Shown piece by piece: positions 28,333 to 40,500 of a stretch of 59,331 bases of DNA. Under the pieces are notes generated by a model. That model made no database searches and was not told the origin of the DNA. It saw only the letters and a program-made list of their open reading frames with translations. The translations under genes and the position numbers were made by a program. Source of the stretch: Parachlorella kessleri (Eukaryota; Chlorophyta; Trebouxiophyceae; Chlorellales; Chlorellaceae); contig BBXU01000542.1 in the NCBI GenBank assembly GCA_001598975.1, forward strand, positions 1-59,331. The letters run 5' to 3'. Position 1 is the stretch's first letter. Each line of letters opens with the position of its first letter.

Positions 28333-31300
28333 ATGGAGAAGGCGGAGTCTGTGAAGGTGCGCTTTGATTCTCGTCTGGAGGAACGCTGTTGAGGAGAACC
28401 CAGATGCACAACGGGGCAATAGTGTATCCTTTCTAATACAGGTGGTGGTGCGGTGCCGGCCACTGAGCGATCAGGAGGTGAAGGATGGCCGCAAACAGGT
28501 CGTCGATGTCTCAGGAGGGCAGGTTACGGTAAGTTTGTTGCTAGTACTGCAGCGCAATATTGCTGTAGCACTAGCACTGTATGCCGGAGGGAGCACACGC
28601 GGCTGAGCCTGATGAGCTGCTGTGCAGATAAAGTCAGAGACGGAGGGCGTCAAGCAGTTCACCTTCGACCAGGTAGGCAATGCAACCTTTCCAACCCACA
28701 GTCGCCCTCGGGGGGTAGGGAGGGTTGTAAGCAACACCAAACAGATGTTGCAAGACCGTTTGTGCAGGCGTATGGTGTAGGCGCTGAGCAAGAGAACGTG
28801 TACCACGGCACAGCCACAGCGCTTGTTGATGCTGTGCTTCAAGGCTACAATGGTACGGTAATGCCTGGCCCTACGGTTGCCGGCCAAATCCTCTATGCGA
28901 AGAAATTTGACTTTGAACTTGCCTTAAAAACATGTGCGCGACTGAGAGTTGATTTTTGTACCTCAGGTGACACCTTGCAAACCTGCAGGGACTATTTTTG
29001 CGTACGGTCAGACAGGGTGTGGCAAAACCTTCACAATGGAAGGGCAGGATACACCAGCAGAGCAACAGGGGATCATCCCACGCGCTTTTGCCCACATCTT
29101 TGCTGAGATCCAGAAAGGTGCGAGCCACAAGGGCTGCCAGCCTGATGAAGGGTAGCTGTGGCCAGCTAGGCATCAGGCAAGGACAACTGATTTCAGAAGT
29201 AGCACCTTCTTGCAAGCCTTGGACTTGAATATCTTCTCGCAGGTTCTGCCGACAAAGACTACCTGGTGCGCGTGTCCCATTTGGAGGTTTATAATGAGGA
29301 GATTAGGGATCTGCTGTCCAAGGACCCCAAAGCCAAGCTGGACCTGCGGGAGAGCCCTGAACGCGGGGTGTATGTGAAGGGCCTAAGGGAGTTTGTGGTG
29401 AAGAGCGCGGCGGAGATGGCGGCAGTCCTACAGGCAAGGAGTCTATAATCTTGTGTGGTGGTCTGCCCTGCCTTGCGACCAGACGAATGTCATACGTTGG
29501 CTACTCTAGCAAGCTGGCTTGCTGGCACCTCACGGTAGTCCGGCTTGCCTTCTTACGTGAAGAGGCCTGCTCGCAGCTATGCCCTCTGTGCAGGTCGGCA
29601 CGAAGAACAGGTCGGTTGAAGCCACCCTTATGAACCAAGACTCGTCCCGTTCCCACTCCATTTTCACGATCATCGTGGAGACAGTGGTCAAGGCTGATGG
29701 AGCCAGCGCCGCCGGCAGTGGGGCGCCCCCCGCATCGCCCTCCAAGCCACAACAGCAGAAGGGTGGGCAGATTCGTGTGGGCAAGCTGAACCTAGTGGAC
29801 CTGGCCGGGAGTGAGCGGCAGTCTAAGACACAGGCCTCTGGCGACCGTCTCAAGGAGGCAGCCAAGATCAACCTCTCGCTGTCGGCACTTGGGAATGTAA
29901 TCAGTGCCCTGACGTCTGACAGCACGTCTGCGCAGCACATCCCCTACCGTGACAGCAAGCTCACCCGGCTGCTGCAGGTAGGTCTGTTGGGTGTGCAGAG
30001 GCAGGTGCCGGGCTCCTGCTGCCTTAACTTCGCCCTGAGCGTCCTCGCTGAGTGCTGTGCACCTACAGTATGGCAGCTATATTGCGCTGGTATATTCAGC
30101 GTCAGCATGAATGCTGGACACGCATGCCCTTGCAGGACTCTCTTGGCGGTAACGCAAAAACGGTCATGATTGCCAATGTGGGCCCAGCAGACTACAATTA
30201 TGAGGAGACTTTGAGCACGCTGCGCTATGCTGCCCGCGCCAAGTTCATAAAGAACAAGCCTAGAGTCAACGAGGATCCCAAGGTGCCACACATTTTGTAC
30301 TGCACCTGGCATCCCTCCACATGTGACTGGGCACAATTTTGGTTGTGGTGGTTCGATGTGTGAAAGCTTCTTGCAACCATCTGGCACCTCCAGATGGTTT
30401 GCAGTCGGTGTCCAGGGTGCAGTCAATAAGCAGTCACTCTGTTGGGCATCTGGCTGCTCTGCAGGATGCCATGCTGCGGGAGTTCCAGGAAGAGATTGCC
30501 CGTCTCAAAACTGAGCTGGCTGCCAAGCAGGCTTGGAAATCCAAGCTGCCCTCTGCTGCATCCACGTCAGAGGCAAGTCCTTCCTAGAGAGCATTTTTTT
30601 GTGGAGGTGCCGAGCCTGCTCTTCCTGTAGTATCGTGTGTTTGTGTTGTTAAGCAAGCCCAGCATCCCACACGCATAGCGTCTTAGCAATGCTAGCAAGC
30701 CGGTGCAGCACTTACCCAACGTTATTTCCCATCAGGCCGCCCTTGAGACCCCGGATTCACCCGGGCAGCAGACGACTGGAAGCCCCCAGTTAGCAATAGT
30801 GAAGGATGCTCTGCGAGAAGACATCCTGCGCCAGCTACAGCAGGCTGCCAGCCTGGAAGCGCTCAAACGTGCTAAGCTGGCGGCAGAGCAGGCGGCCCAG
30901 CAGCGGCTGGAGGCAGAGCTGGCAGGTGTGGAGTTTAGTACCTATCAAGCTGTTTTATGAGGGAGAAATAGTGCTAGAAGGTGTAAGGATGGTCACACTG
31001 TGCCCCGTGAATAGAAAAGCATAAGATGAATGGGGTGCTACATCATCCTGTATGGCAAACAGTGTATGCGTCACATTGTCGTTAAGTGGCATGCATCCAC
31101 AAGTGCATGCTCTTGCTGTTGACCCATTGACTTGCCAGTGCAATTCCTGCAGTGAAACATGCCAGTGAGGAGGAGAGGCAGCGGGCAGCACAGGCCCTGG
31201 AGCAGCGCCGCTCAGAACTGCAGCAGTATGTTGCGGCTGCTGAGCAGGAACAGCAGGAGAAGCTGCTCCTGAAGCAGCGCATCCGCGCCATGGAAAGCAA

Positions 31301-32904
31301 GGTAAGCAGTCCAGCAAGGGTTGGCGATGAAGGAGTGGGTCGGCAAATGGACTGAGCATTGGTGCACTGTAAGCAATTTAGGCTGGCCGTCGCTCAGCAT
31401 GAGAGGTGATATACATGGGACGACAATGACTGACCCAGTACCTGCAAGGGTGGACAGCCTGCTGCGTCAGCCACTTATGTCAACAATGGGCACCACCACT
31501 GGAGCACGAACCACTGACCGTCACTGCCGCGTGTTCTACCCCAGGTCCTCCGTGGAGGGGAGAACCTCCTTGACAAAGTGGAGGCCCTGGAGGCGGCTGC
31601 TGTTAAGGCGGAAGCGGCACTGGCAGCACAGCGTGCACAGCAGGCGGAGCAGGAGCGGCGCATTGCGCAGCTGGAGGAGGCCACCATCCTGCTGGAGGGC
31701 AAGTATTCCTCGGTGCAGGTGGGTGGATGACAAGTTCCTTCTGTTGTTGTGAACCATGCACGTCAAGATGTTATGCTGCATGACGTTGCCCTGCTGAGGA
31801 GAGCAGTGCAAAACTGGTTATCATTGCTTCACAGGCTGCAGCAGCATATGCGCAGTTGGTATATGTCAGAGTCTACTGTTGGCAAGCTGTCATAATAGCC
31901 AATGTCCACCTTTCGGCCATAATGAGCGGGTCCCTTTGGCACCGGACCTACTGGGTGCAGGAAGAAATTAGCGAGAAGGCGAAGAAGCTGGCCAAGGTAG
32001 CACAGGCTACCGCCGCCACTCAGGCACAGGCACGGCAGATGGCCGAAGAGTGCCAGGCTGAGCGGGAAAGGCTGCTGGACGATATGCGAGCACTCACCAA
32101 GCAGATCAAGCTGAAGGTAAGCTTTGGTGCCAGTCAGATATTCAACCAAGATGGATGTCCTTTCTGCAAACCAGCAACGCCGAACCCAATAGGCCGGTTA
32201 CAAATGGTTACATTCTACTAGCTGTGACACTGGTGGCTGCCCCATGATTCCTGTTGCTGTAGGACCTAGTCATATCCGCTTATATTCCCACCGAGTACCA
32301 GCAGACTATCTTGTCGCGCTGTCACTGGGAGGACTCCCAGCAGCGCTGGGCGGTCACTCACATAGAGTGGGCAGGCAATCTTGTCAGGGCGCGGCGTGAG
32401 GCGGAGGCATCTCTGTCAAGCAGTGAAGCTTCAGGCGAGTTCGTATTGAGGCCAGCATAACAACTCTGAAAACCTGTTCCAGGTTTTGTTGTGAAGACCT
32501 CAAGCAAGGGCCAACACTTTGCCGCCACAGTGGACTTGACAGACGGCCCATGGAAGTCCCATGATGGATGGTAAGGTTGTGCACCCAGAATGATGGCTGA
32601 TGCATGATGGATGTTTGCAGGCTCCAGCTCTGGCGGTAGCACATGCGGAGGTAGGCAAGGCACAGCCGCAGGGGTCGGCATTGGCGAGTCTGTGAGCGAG
32701 AACTTTGGAGCCAACCTCTTCCATGGAGACTCCGACAGATTGAGCAACGTCTACTTTAGTTACAAGGATGTGCGGCCGCCCAGCAGCAGGGTTGGCAGCG
32801 CAGGCACAACAGCGCTGGCGGGCCGGCCTAGGACTGCCGCTTTGCAGGCACGTCAGGGCAGTAGGCCTGTGACTGCTGCACTGGCTGGGCGGCAGTGGGG
32901 GTGA
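28333..32904 (+). CDS. Kinesin-2 motor subunit (KIF3/FLA-type)
   Basis: A 24-nt first exon (MEKAESVK, 28333-28356) is followed by motor exons from 28442: [13 protein letters not shown], then [12 protein letters not shown], then P-loop GQTGCGKT (from 28989), switch [10 protein letters not shown], switch II DLAGSE, and [14 protein letters not shown] with [20 protein letters not shown]. Downstream exons (30465-32115) encode a Glu/Gln/Arg-rich coiled-coil stalk. The tail begins [14 protein letters not shown] and [11 protein letters not shown], which is characteristic of KIF3/kinesin-2. The heterotrimeric kinesin-2 drives anterograde intraflagellar transport from the basal body to the flagellar tip. 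I cannot decide between the KIF3A/FLA10 and KIF3B/FLA8 subunits. The donors at 29434, 30573 and 32435 appear to be GC. It converges with DRC1, another flagellar gene. Confidence 0.92.
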
Positions 32905-33342
32905 AGATACCTTTCAGGAGTATGAAACAGGTGCTGGCCTTGTTTTATGGCTTGATATGTACAGTAGTTCTTTGTGCTGGCAGAGGCTGTGCAGGGGCCC
33001 TCTTTGTGCTTGCCCGCATGAAATGCTTTCTATTGCCGTTTTGCTCCTTGACATTTGTTCCTCGCTTAATTGTTGCTAGCATTGACAAGAAACAGATAGG
33101 GTTTGCCTAGACACAAGGATTATAGATGTGGCAAACAGCATTGTAGCTGTCAGAACAGATGTTGCTAGCTAGTTTATCTGGCCTTCTACTCATTACCATT
33201 GTGTCTAGCTCTCGCAAAAGATTTCAGAGCACAGTATCGAATGCGTGAAGTACCGGATACCCATGCACTACTAAATGACTTGGTGTGGAACTGAGAAATG
33301 CTTTGCTACAAGCTGGAGATTGCTGCAAGCAGGAACTGAGCA
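32905..33342. other. Convergent 3' intergenic stretch
   Basis: 438 bp shared by the 3' ends of kinesin-2 and DRC1. It is richer in A and T than the flanking exons. No gene or RNA is recognisable. Confidence 0.5.
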
Positions 33343-36300
33343 TCACTGAAGCAGGAGGCGAGTAGGCAAATGGAGCTCATCATTGATAGGGGATGTCAGA
33401 GAATCCTTCAGCCTGCCCTTCAGCATTTCGTTCTCCCGCTTCAGCGCCGTTACCTGCAAATGTGCCGGGTGCCAGGGTTGTGTACAAGAAGCCTGGAACC
33501 AAAGGTACATGCATGCATTCGCTGCATATGTGGCACAGCATTCCCGCAACTTGAATCCACAATGTCTGGCAAGAGCCAAGCCTGCCCCGTGCACTGAACC
33601 AGAAACTCACCTCATCAGCAACTTTGCTCCTGGACTTGAGCAGCTTGTGAAGGCGGCTCAGCTGCGGCTCCAGTATTGTCCAGGTCTGGAACGTCTCTAA
33701 GGGCAACATCACGTCCACCCGACTTCCCCAGTAAGTAATGCTGGTTGGTGGTGCAGCAAGCTGGCCTGATGATGTCCCAGGTGTTGCGGCACGGGGGGAA
33801 GCCACCGGGGAGCTGGCAGATGCACGGCGGCATTGTGTGCCCTGCTTGCCACTACGCGTTTGAAGCAGCCCCACAAGAGCTTGGAGCCCCTGCTGCACCT
33901 GCTCAGCTCGGACCAACACCATGCTGCCCCTCCCAGCTTCATCTGCTGCCCGCTGGTCGGCGCTGCCAGAACCTATACCTTCGGGAGCCAGCGACTCCTC
34001 TCGAACCGCCTTGGGACGCACCGCATCCGCTGCTGCCTGCGTATCCCCTTCAGCCATCGTCAAAGCCCCAGAGTGAAGGAGCATCCTCTCGACGAACTGC
34101 CGGGTGGCCTCATGCTGGATGCCCAGCCCGCGAACCACGCAGGCTGGATCCCAGCGGGCCTCTGCCCGTCTAGGCAGCTGCTCCAGCAGCTGCTGCACCT
34201 TGCATGGGTCAACCTGTGGTCCACAGTTGACTAGCAGCAGGCTCAGCACTCCCCCTTCCAGGGACTCCTTCAGCTCCAGGAAAGCCAAGGGACTCATAGC
34301 TTCCCCTTCTCCAGCCTCTTCGCCACTGTGCAAGTCACGCTCTCCAAGGTCAAAATGGTTCCTGCCCTCCGTGCTTGCTCCTTCTCTCCTCTCCTCTTCA
34401 GGGCCTGGCCGGAAAGCGCCGATAAGCTGCCGCTGTGAAAGCTCCTCCCCCGACAGGACCAGCACCTCTGACTCATTGTCCGCCAGAGGAGCAGCATCTG
34501 TGTTGGTCTCAGCGCTGGCACTCACAGCATGTCCTACAATGGCTAGGTTATCATCAGCCATGTCTGCAGAAGCGGGACCCTGCAAGCCCAGGATCTGTTG
34601 CCTGATGGCCAGGTTGGCCTCTATCAGCTGCTCTGCCAGCTGCTCAACCTCCTCCTCCTTCATTTCCTGAATCTGCATGCCACCATGGGTAGGTGCTTTT
34701 GAAATTTATCCATGCGCCAGCAGCAGTGCAATATCAGTTCGAAGCAAGCGAGAAGAAAAGCAAGGAGATGCATTGGGACACAAAGTACTTAATATTCTGC
34801 CACTTTGTCACTGACTCATCACAACAATTCACAGCAGAAACTCTGCCGTCCCCCACAGCTTCCCACCTTGCTGAGGCGCAGCAGGTCGGTGGCCTTGAAG
34901 TGACGGTATTTACTCTGCTGGACATTAAATGCACGTGTCACACGCTGATATTCGTCCGCCAGCCGCAGATTCTCCTCCATGAACCGCTTGTCCAGAACAG
35001 CAAACCGTTTCTGCAAGTAGGCATGACCAAAAATCAAGCCTGCTGACCGAGCAGCGAGCTGATACACTTATCAGTTCAGGAAGGCTCTAATAGAGGCAAG
35101 GGTACCCCGAAGACTGAGGCATTACATACACAAATATCAGCTTGGGAATGAGCGCCACAGTGCCACCGGACCGAGTGGGCAAGGATGCTCTCGAGGACTG
35201 GCAAGTTCGCAGCAAGCACAAGGAAAGGTTGCGCACCTTTATCTTAGACAGGACCTCCCACTGGTGGGTGATCTTCCGCTTTTGCTGCTGCAGGGCTTCT
35301 TTGTTCTCGCGCTCACGCTCCGCTGCAAAGCAACCATTACGAAGTCCTTGCAGGCAGCGGGATGCACATCTGCGATCCTTAATGCCTAGTCAAGAAGGCA
35401 TACAAGACATTGCGATAGCCGGCAAAGTGGGGCACCAGGGCAACTCTATGCATCCACCACCCTGCAGCTCAGCTGCCCACTCACACAGCACGCGAACATT
35501 GTATTCCAGCTTGTCCGCATTGAGCATGTAAACAGAACGCATGCTGTCCAGGTGGGCCTCAAGGCTTGCCACCTCGCCCTCCAGCCTGCAGGGGCAAATG
35601 GCAATTGCTCATCACCGCTTCTAGCTTAAAACAAATATGACTGATGTGCAACAATGCCTAATTGCAGCGTCACTGTCATTCTCCACAGTCGCAGCCACAC
35701 AAATCACAACAATTACCACATGTGGTCGTCCAAACGCAAAGTGCAGCACACCAGCCTGCCCTCCATCACCGTACCAAATCGCCCCCAGCCCACCTGCGCT
35801 TAAGAGTGGTGTACTCTTCACTTTCCACCACCCGCATGGCTTCAAGTTGGGCCTCATATGCCTCGCAGGCCTTGAGGTACTGCTCCAAGAAATTCTGCTC
35901 CAAGGAGCTGCGCTTCTCCAGCAGTGCATTCAGCTCTGCCTTGTTAGCTGAAATTATCTCGCTTCGCTCCTGTACAGGGCGATCGTAGACGTCAGCCAGC
36001 TTCTTGAATGGGCGAAGAGCAACACCGTGGCAACGATAGCAAGAGGATCCACCAATATTCCTACCAGCCCACATGGCACAGCAGGCCATGCATCTCAGGC
36101 AACCTGCAACTTCCAGTGCGTACACAGAGCCACTCAGCAAACTTGAAAGACTCTTCTACTTGTTCCACAGCATGGGTTGACTACACTTCTCAGAGGAAAG
36201 TTAAACAGTAACAGCCCACCTGCAGGTAGGCCGCCTCCACTGCCTCTAGCACCTGCTCCTGCCCAAGCTTGAACTTGCCATGCTCCTGGTCCATGAGCGC

Positions 36301-37177
36301 TATGAAGCTGTCAGTCTCCTCAGTCTGGCTCTGAAGCAGCTTCACATACGCCTCATCCCGCTCTCGCAGTACTGCTTTGATGCCGGCAGTGAGATCTTCT
36401 TTGGATTGAAGCACCTGCACCAGACCCCATGGCACCACTCGCTGGTATCGACCACGTCTTAGCGATGCGCGGTGAAGGTGCAACCACAACAGTAGAAGCA
36501 ACTCTGGCACCCCTCACTGCCCTCAGCACCTGCATATTTGGCTTCAACGAATGCCTCACAGTGCATACCTGTTCGCAGTGCTTGCGTGCAGCCAGCATAG
36601 CTTCATGTGCCGGCTGCGGAGTTATGCTATTGTGGACCGCCTCCCACTCCAAATCTATTGCCTGGTTGTGCTGGCGGCTAGATTCTGCCTCCCTGGTGAT
36701 CTCTTCCTTCAGCCAGGCAACCTGCTGGTCCCATTGATCTCGTCGCTGGTCCTCACGCTGCTCAGCTTGGTTACGAGCCTGCAGGATAGCCGCTTGCAGC
36801 AGCTCCTCACGATTGGCTGGACAGTGTAACCGTTATATGAAGATGGGGGCAAGCGCCACTTACCGCTGCAATGACCCCGTCACATTCCGCCCGCAGCTGC
36901 TTGACTGCTTCCAGCCCCAGCTGCGCTTCTCGCTTGCCCTTGCCGTCAGCAAGCGAGCTGCCCCCCACGGCATCTCCAGCAGTTGAGCCTAGTTGTCGCT
37001 GCTTCTGTGCTGCAAGCTTCTCCTTCACACGCTCTCGGCGCTCTTGCAGCCGCCGCTCCCTACACCGTACAGCTTACAGCTGGGTAATTGGTTCCAGCTG
37101 AGGGCAGCGCTGGGTGATGTCTCATATCCTACCCACTTTTCCTTCTCCCTCTCTTCCTCGTCGTCCCAGTGCTGCAT
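33343..37177 (-). CDS. DRC1: Nexin-dynein regulatory complex subunit 1
   Basis: Exons recognised from 5' to 3': tentative first exon 37133-37177 (MQHWDDEEEREKEKW), 36862-37060 (ERRLQERRERVKEKL), about 36570-36820 (AILQARNQAEQREDQRRDQW), 36222-36413, about 35795-36004 (AELNALLEKRSSLEQNFLEQ), 35500-35585 (SVYMLNADKLEYNVRVL), 35239-35322 (EALQQQKRKITHQWEVLSKI), about 34867-35008 (NLRLADEYQRVTRAF), 33613-34680 and 33343-33453. The coiled-coil blocks NADKLEYN, QQKRKI and the C-terminal SRVDVMLPLETFQTW, SRSKVADE, TALKRENEML match DRC1. DRC1 forms the base of the N-DRC that links outer doublets and controls dynein. The exon at 33613-34680 includes an acidic, low-complexity insertion. The first exon is off by one base in phase with the second, so the N-terminus is uncertain. 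Confidence 0.88.
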
Positions 37178-37524
37178 TTGTCCGGGGCTGGCTAGAGGCT
37201 AGCTAACAGGTTTGATCTCTTGTTTGCCAGCTAGTACTTTGGACCAGTCGATCGCTACTAGCCCGCCTGATGCGAGTTCGAGCAGTTCTTGTCAAGGCGA
37301 TGAAAATCTTGTCCCAGTGTTTGCCCAGACTCTTGTCCCAGGCCAACCCAGCCTTCCCTTCTCGCGCCTCTCGTAATGTGTTGACGAACCTCCGCGCTCA
37401 CCTCAAAAGGATGCCTTACAGGATAGTGCATTACTTATTGCTTATAGGATACTTGATACTATGTTACCCTAGCACTGCACCTTCAGTGCAACCTTAGACA
37501 GGGTGGAGAATCAGTGCTGCTGCA
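37178..37524. promoter_or_regulatory. Divergent promoter, DRC1 / folylpolyglutamate synthase
   Basis: About 350 bp between the presumed DRC1 start and the folylpolyglutamate synthase ATG at 37525. No coding exon or defined motif is seen. If the DRC1 first exon is wrong, this interval shifts. Confidence 0.35.
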
Positions 37525-40500
37525 ATGTCGGATGATACAGAGTATCAGAAGGCACTGGATGCTCTGTCCAGCCTTATATCTGGCAAGCAGCGTTCCGACG
37601 GCAGGAACTGGGCGCATGCGTTTGACATGATGAAAGTCTACTTGGAGGTGGGATAAGTCTGCCTCGCTCAAAAGCTTGCTTGCTTGGGTTGCTAGCTGCA
37701 CTGAGTGTGCGCCGCAAGATATGCTATCTAGCAGTTACACCCTGGCTATATATCCACTGCCGGCTGACAGGAGTGTTTGGCAAGTGCAGCGTGTTGGCCT
37801 GGAAGATGAGCTGTCAGAGCTCAGTGTCATTCATGTTGCCGGCACCAAGGGCAAGGGTTCCACCGCTGCACTGGTGGAGAGCATTCTTCGGCAATGCGGC
37901 TACAAGACAGGGCTGTATACATCACCCCATCTTATAGACGTGCGAGAGCGCATCAGAATTAACGGGTATGTGAACAATGCCACTGTACTCCACAGTATCA
38001 TAGTTCATTCATTATTTTAGTTGCGTGGAAGGTTGAACCGAGCATTATCGTGCAATCGCATCAGATATCGGCACACACAGCTACCCCAGTGTGACCCGGG
38101 TACACCCTCCGAGCCTCACTTCTGCTCTGAGGGCCTAGGCGTCACGAATCGCATACAACTTGAGGTGCCAGGTGTACTGCAGGGTCCCTGTTGAGCGTGA
38201 GACCTTCCTCAGGAACATGTGGTGGTGCCTCAACAGCTTGAAAGCCAAGTGTGATGAGGAGGCAGGCATGCCCGCCTACTTCCGCTTCCTCACACTGCTA
38301 GGTACGGGGTGCCGCCTGACCCTAGTGTATCCGTTTTATTGCGCTCGCTCTCGTGAGTGCCAACTTGCACCGGAGAACCATGGCCTACAAGCACATTCAC
38401 CCGAGCGAGGGTTATACAGTCTTCTGGTATAGAATTTGGGAAACACTCCCCCCGCCATCCCAGGGCTAGCATGTTAGTCCCCGTACCGCGTCACCGGCTC
38501 CGAAGCAGGGTCTTGGGTCGTGGGCTTTGGTCGTAGAGTCTCGAGTGTTGCATGCAGCTCTAGCTCCTAGCTACTTGGGGAATTAACGGGGAGCAACCAG
38601 CCCTCCCTCCCCTTTGCCCAGGATTCAAGGTCTTTCTAGAGGAGAAGGTGGATGTGGTGGTGTTGGAGGTGGGAATTGGCGGCCGCCTGGATGCCACCAA
38701 CTGCGTGCGGCAGCCGGTGGTGTGTGGTGTCACGCCGCTGGGCTTTGACCACATGGAGCTGCTGGGCAGCACACTGCCGGTGAGTTGAGGGGAATCGTCC
38801 TGGTGGCAGCTGCCAGTGCGGCGGGCACCAGTGGTAATGTGGGAAGTGTTGCTGGAATGGATGACACTGTGTGGATGGGCAACACGCTGCCGGTGAGTGT
38901 GAGGGCAGTAGTGCTGGTGCAGCTGCCAGTGCGGCGGGCGGCGCTGGTACTATGGCAGTATTGCTGGGATGTGTGATGCTGAGCGGCTGGGCAACACGCT
39001 GCCAGTGAGTGAGGGCAGTAGTGCTGGTGGCAGGTGCCAGTGCATCAGGCACCAGTGGTAATGTGGGGAGTGTTGCTGGGATGGAGGACACTGAGCGGCT
39101 GGGTAAAACGCTGCCGGTGAGTGAGGGCAATAGTGCTGGCAGCAGTCGCCAGTGCAACGGGCAGTAGAGGAATATGGCAGTGTTGCTGGGGCGTATAACA
39201 ATGAGCGGCTGGGCAAACGGTGCCGATGCGGACATCACACGGCAAGGGCACGGGCAAGAGCAAGTGGGCAACTTGGCTGGCGGAACATGTACTGGGGCAT
39301 CGTCACCCTTGTCAGGCTCCAAGGGTAGCAGCTTGAGCATCCTGCTATGTGTTTGACTTGCCATCAACTGCCTGCGACACTGGTGGTGTGTGAGGTTGCA
39401 CCACTGGTTCGGCCTTCATGACACCACATTGCCGGTGCGCCATCAGCCACAGTAATGCAGGTGATGCCGGTTCAGGCATGAGTCCTATGGACATTGATGC
39501 ATACCCATAGCATGCCAGCGGCAGTGACTTGCTAGGCAACCTAATTGCCTTTGCAGGAGATTGCGAGGGAGAAGGCTGGCATATTCAAGCAGGGGTGCCC
39601 AGCTTACACTGTGGCCCAGCCGGCAGATGCCCTGGAGGCTCTGCGGCAGAAGGCAGAAGCCATAGGCGCTCCATTAGCGGTAGTGCCTGGCTGGAACAGC
39701 TACAGGTGGGGCCGGGTTGCAGGGCAGCATGCTGTGGCGATCCCAGGTTCCAGTTTTATTTAATCTGTTTGCATGCACGCGACGGCAGGCAAGATGCGTG
39801 GCGTCGCGACTGGCAACCAGGGGTTCCTCGGTGCAAAGCTGAAATCACTGGCTGTGTGCGCGGCTTGCCTGGTCTCGTGATCGGACGAACTGCTTGCCCG
39901 CATAGCCTTATAAAATAGTTCTCTTCCCCGAAGTGTCATCTCACCAGGGAGGCACCGCCCTGCCAAGCCCTGCATCTGACAGCTTACCGAGCATAGGAGA
40001 AGGGCAAAGCCAGGCCAAGCTGGCCCACCCTTCCGTCCTCAATCTGCGCCTGCACAACCCCCATGCCTAATACTTGCACGGCCTTGAGCTGGAATAGAGC
40101 TTTCCTGGGGCCTCTCATCCGTGCCTGCAGGCCTGAAGATCCTGGCCAGCCACTCAGGCTGGGCCTTGCCGGGGAGCATCAGAAGGTCAATGCCAGCCTG
40201 GCACTGACCCTAGCGGCCACCTGGGAGGCCCGCAGCCCGGTGGCAGCGGCAAAGCACGGGCAGCGGGCTCAGCAGCGGGCTCAGCAGCTGCTCCAAGATG
40301 GGGTGGTGGGACGGGATTATGCGGCGGGGCTAGAAGCGGCCAGGTGGCCGGGGCGGGCTCAGGTGAGGGGATGACGATTACGAGGGAAGCCGATGCAAGC
40401 TGTTGGCTGCAAGTGGTGCAGCATGACTAAGGGCGACAGCATGAGGGTTGGTCTCCAGTCCATGGTGCAAGAAGCCCATGCTGGGCAGGTTTCAGGTGGT

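Noticed and set aside
28384..29106. A long plus-strand frame overlapping the kinesin motor exons
   Set aside because: The kinesin motifs lie in another frame with introns between them; this frame is coincidental read-through.
38636..39367. A 243-codon minus-strand open frame with repeated [16 protein letters not shown] units
   Set aside because: It is the antisense of the FPGS intron minisatellite. The peptide repeat simply reflects the 112-bp DNA unit and has no start or splice support.
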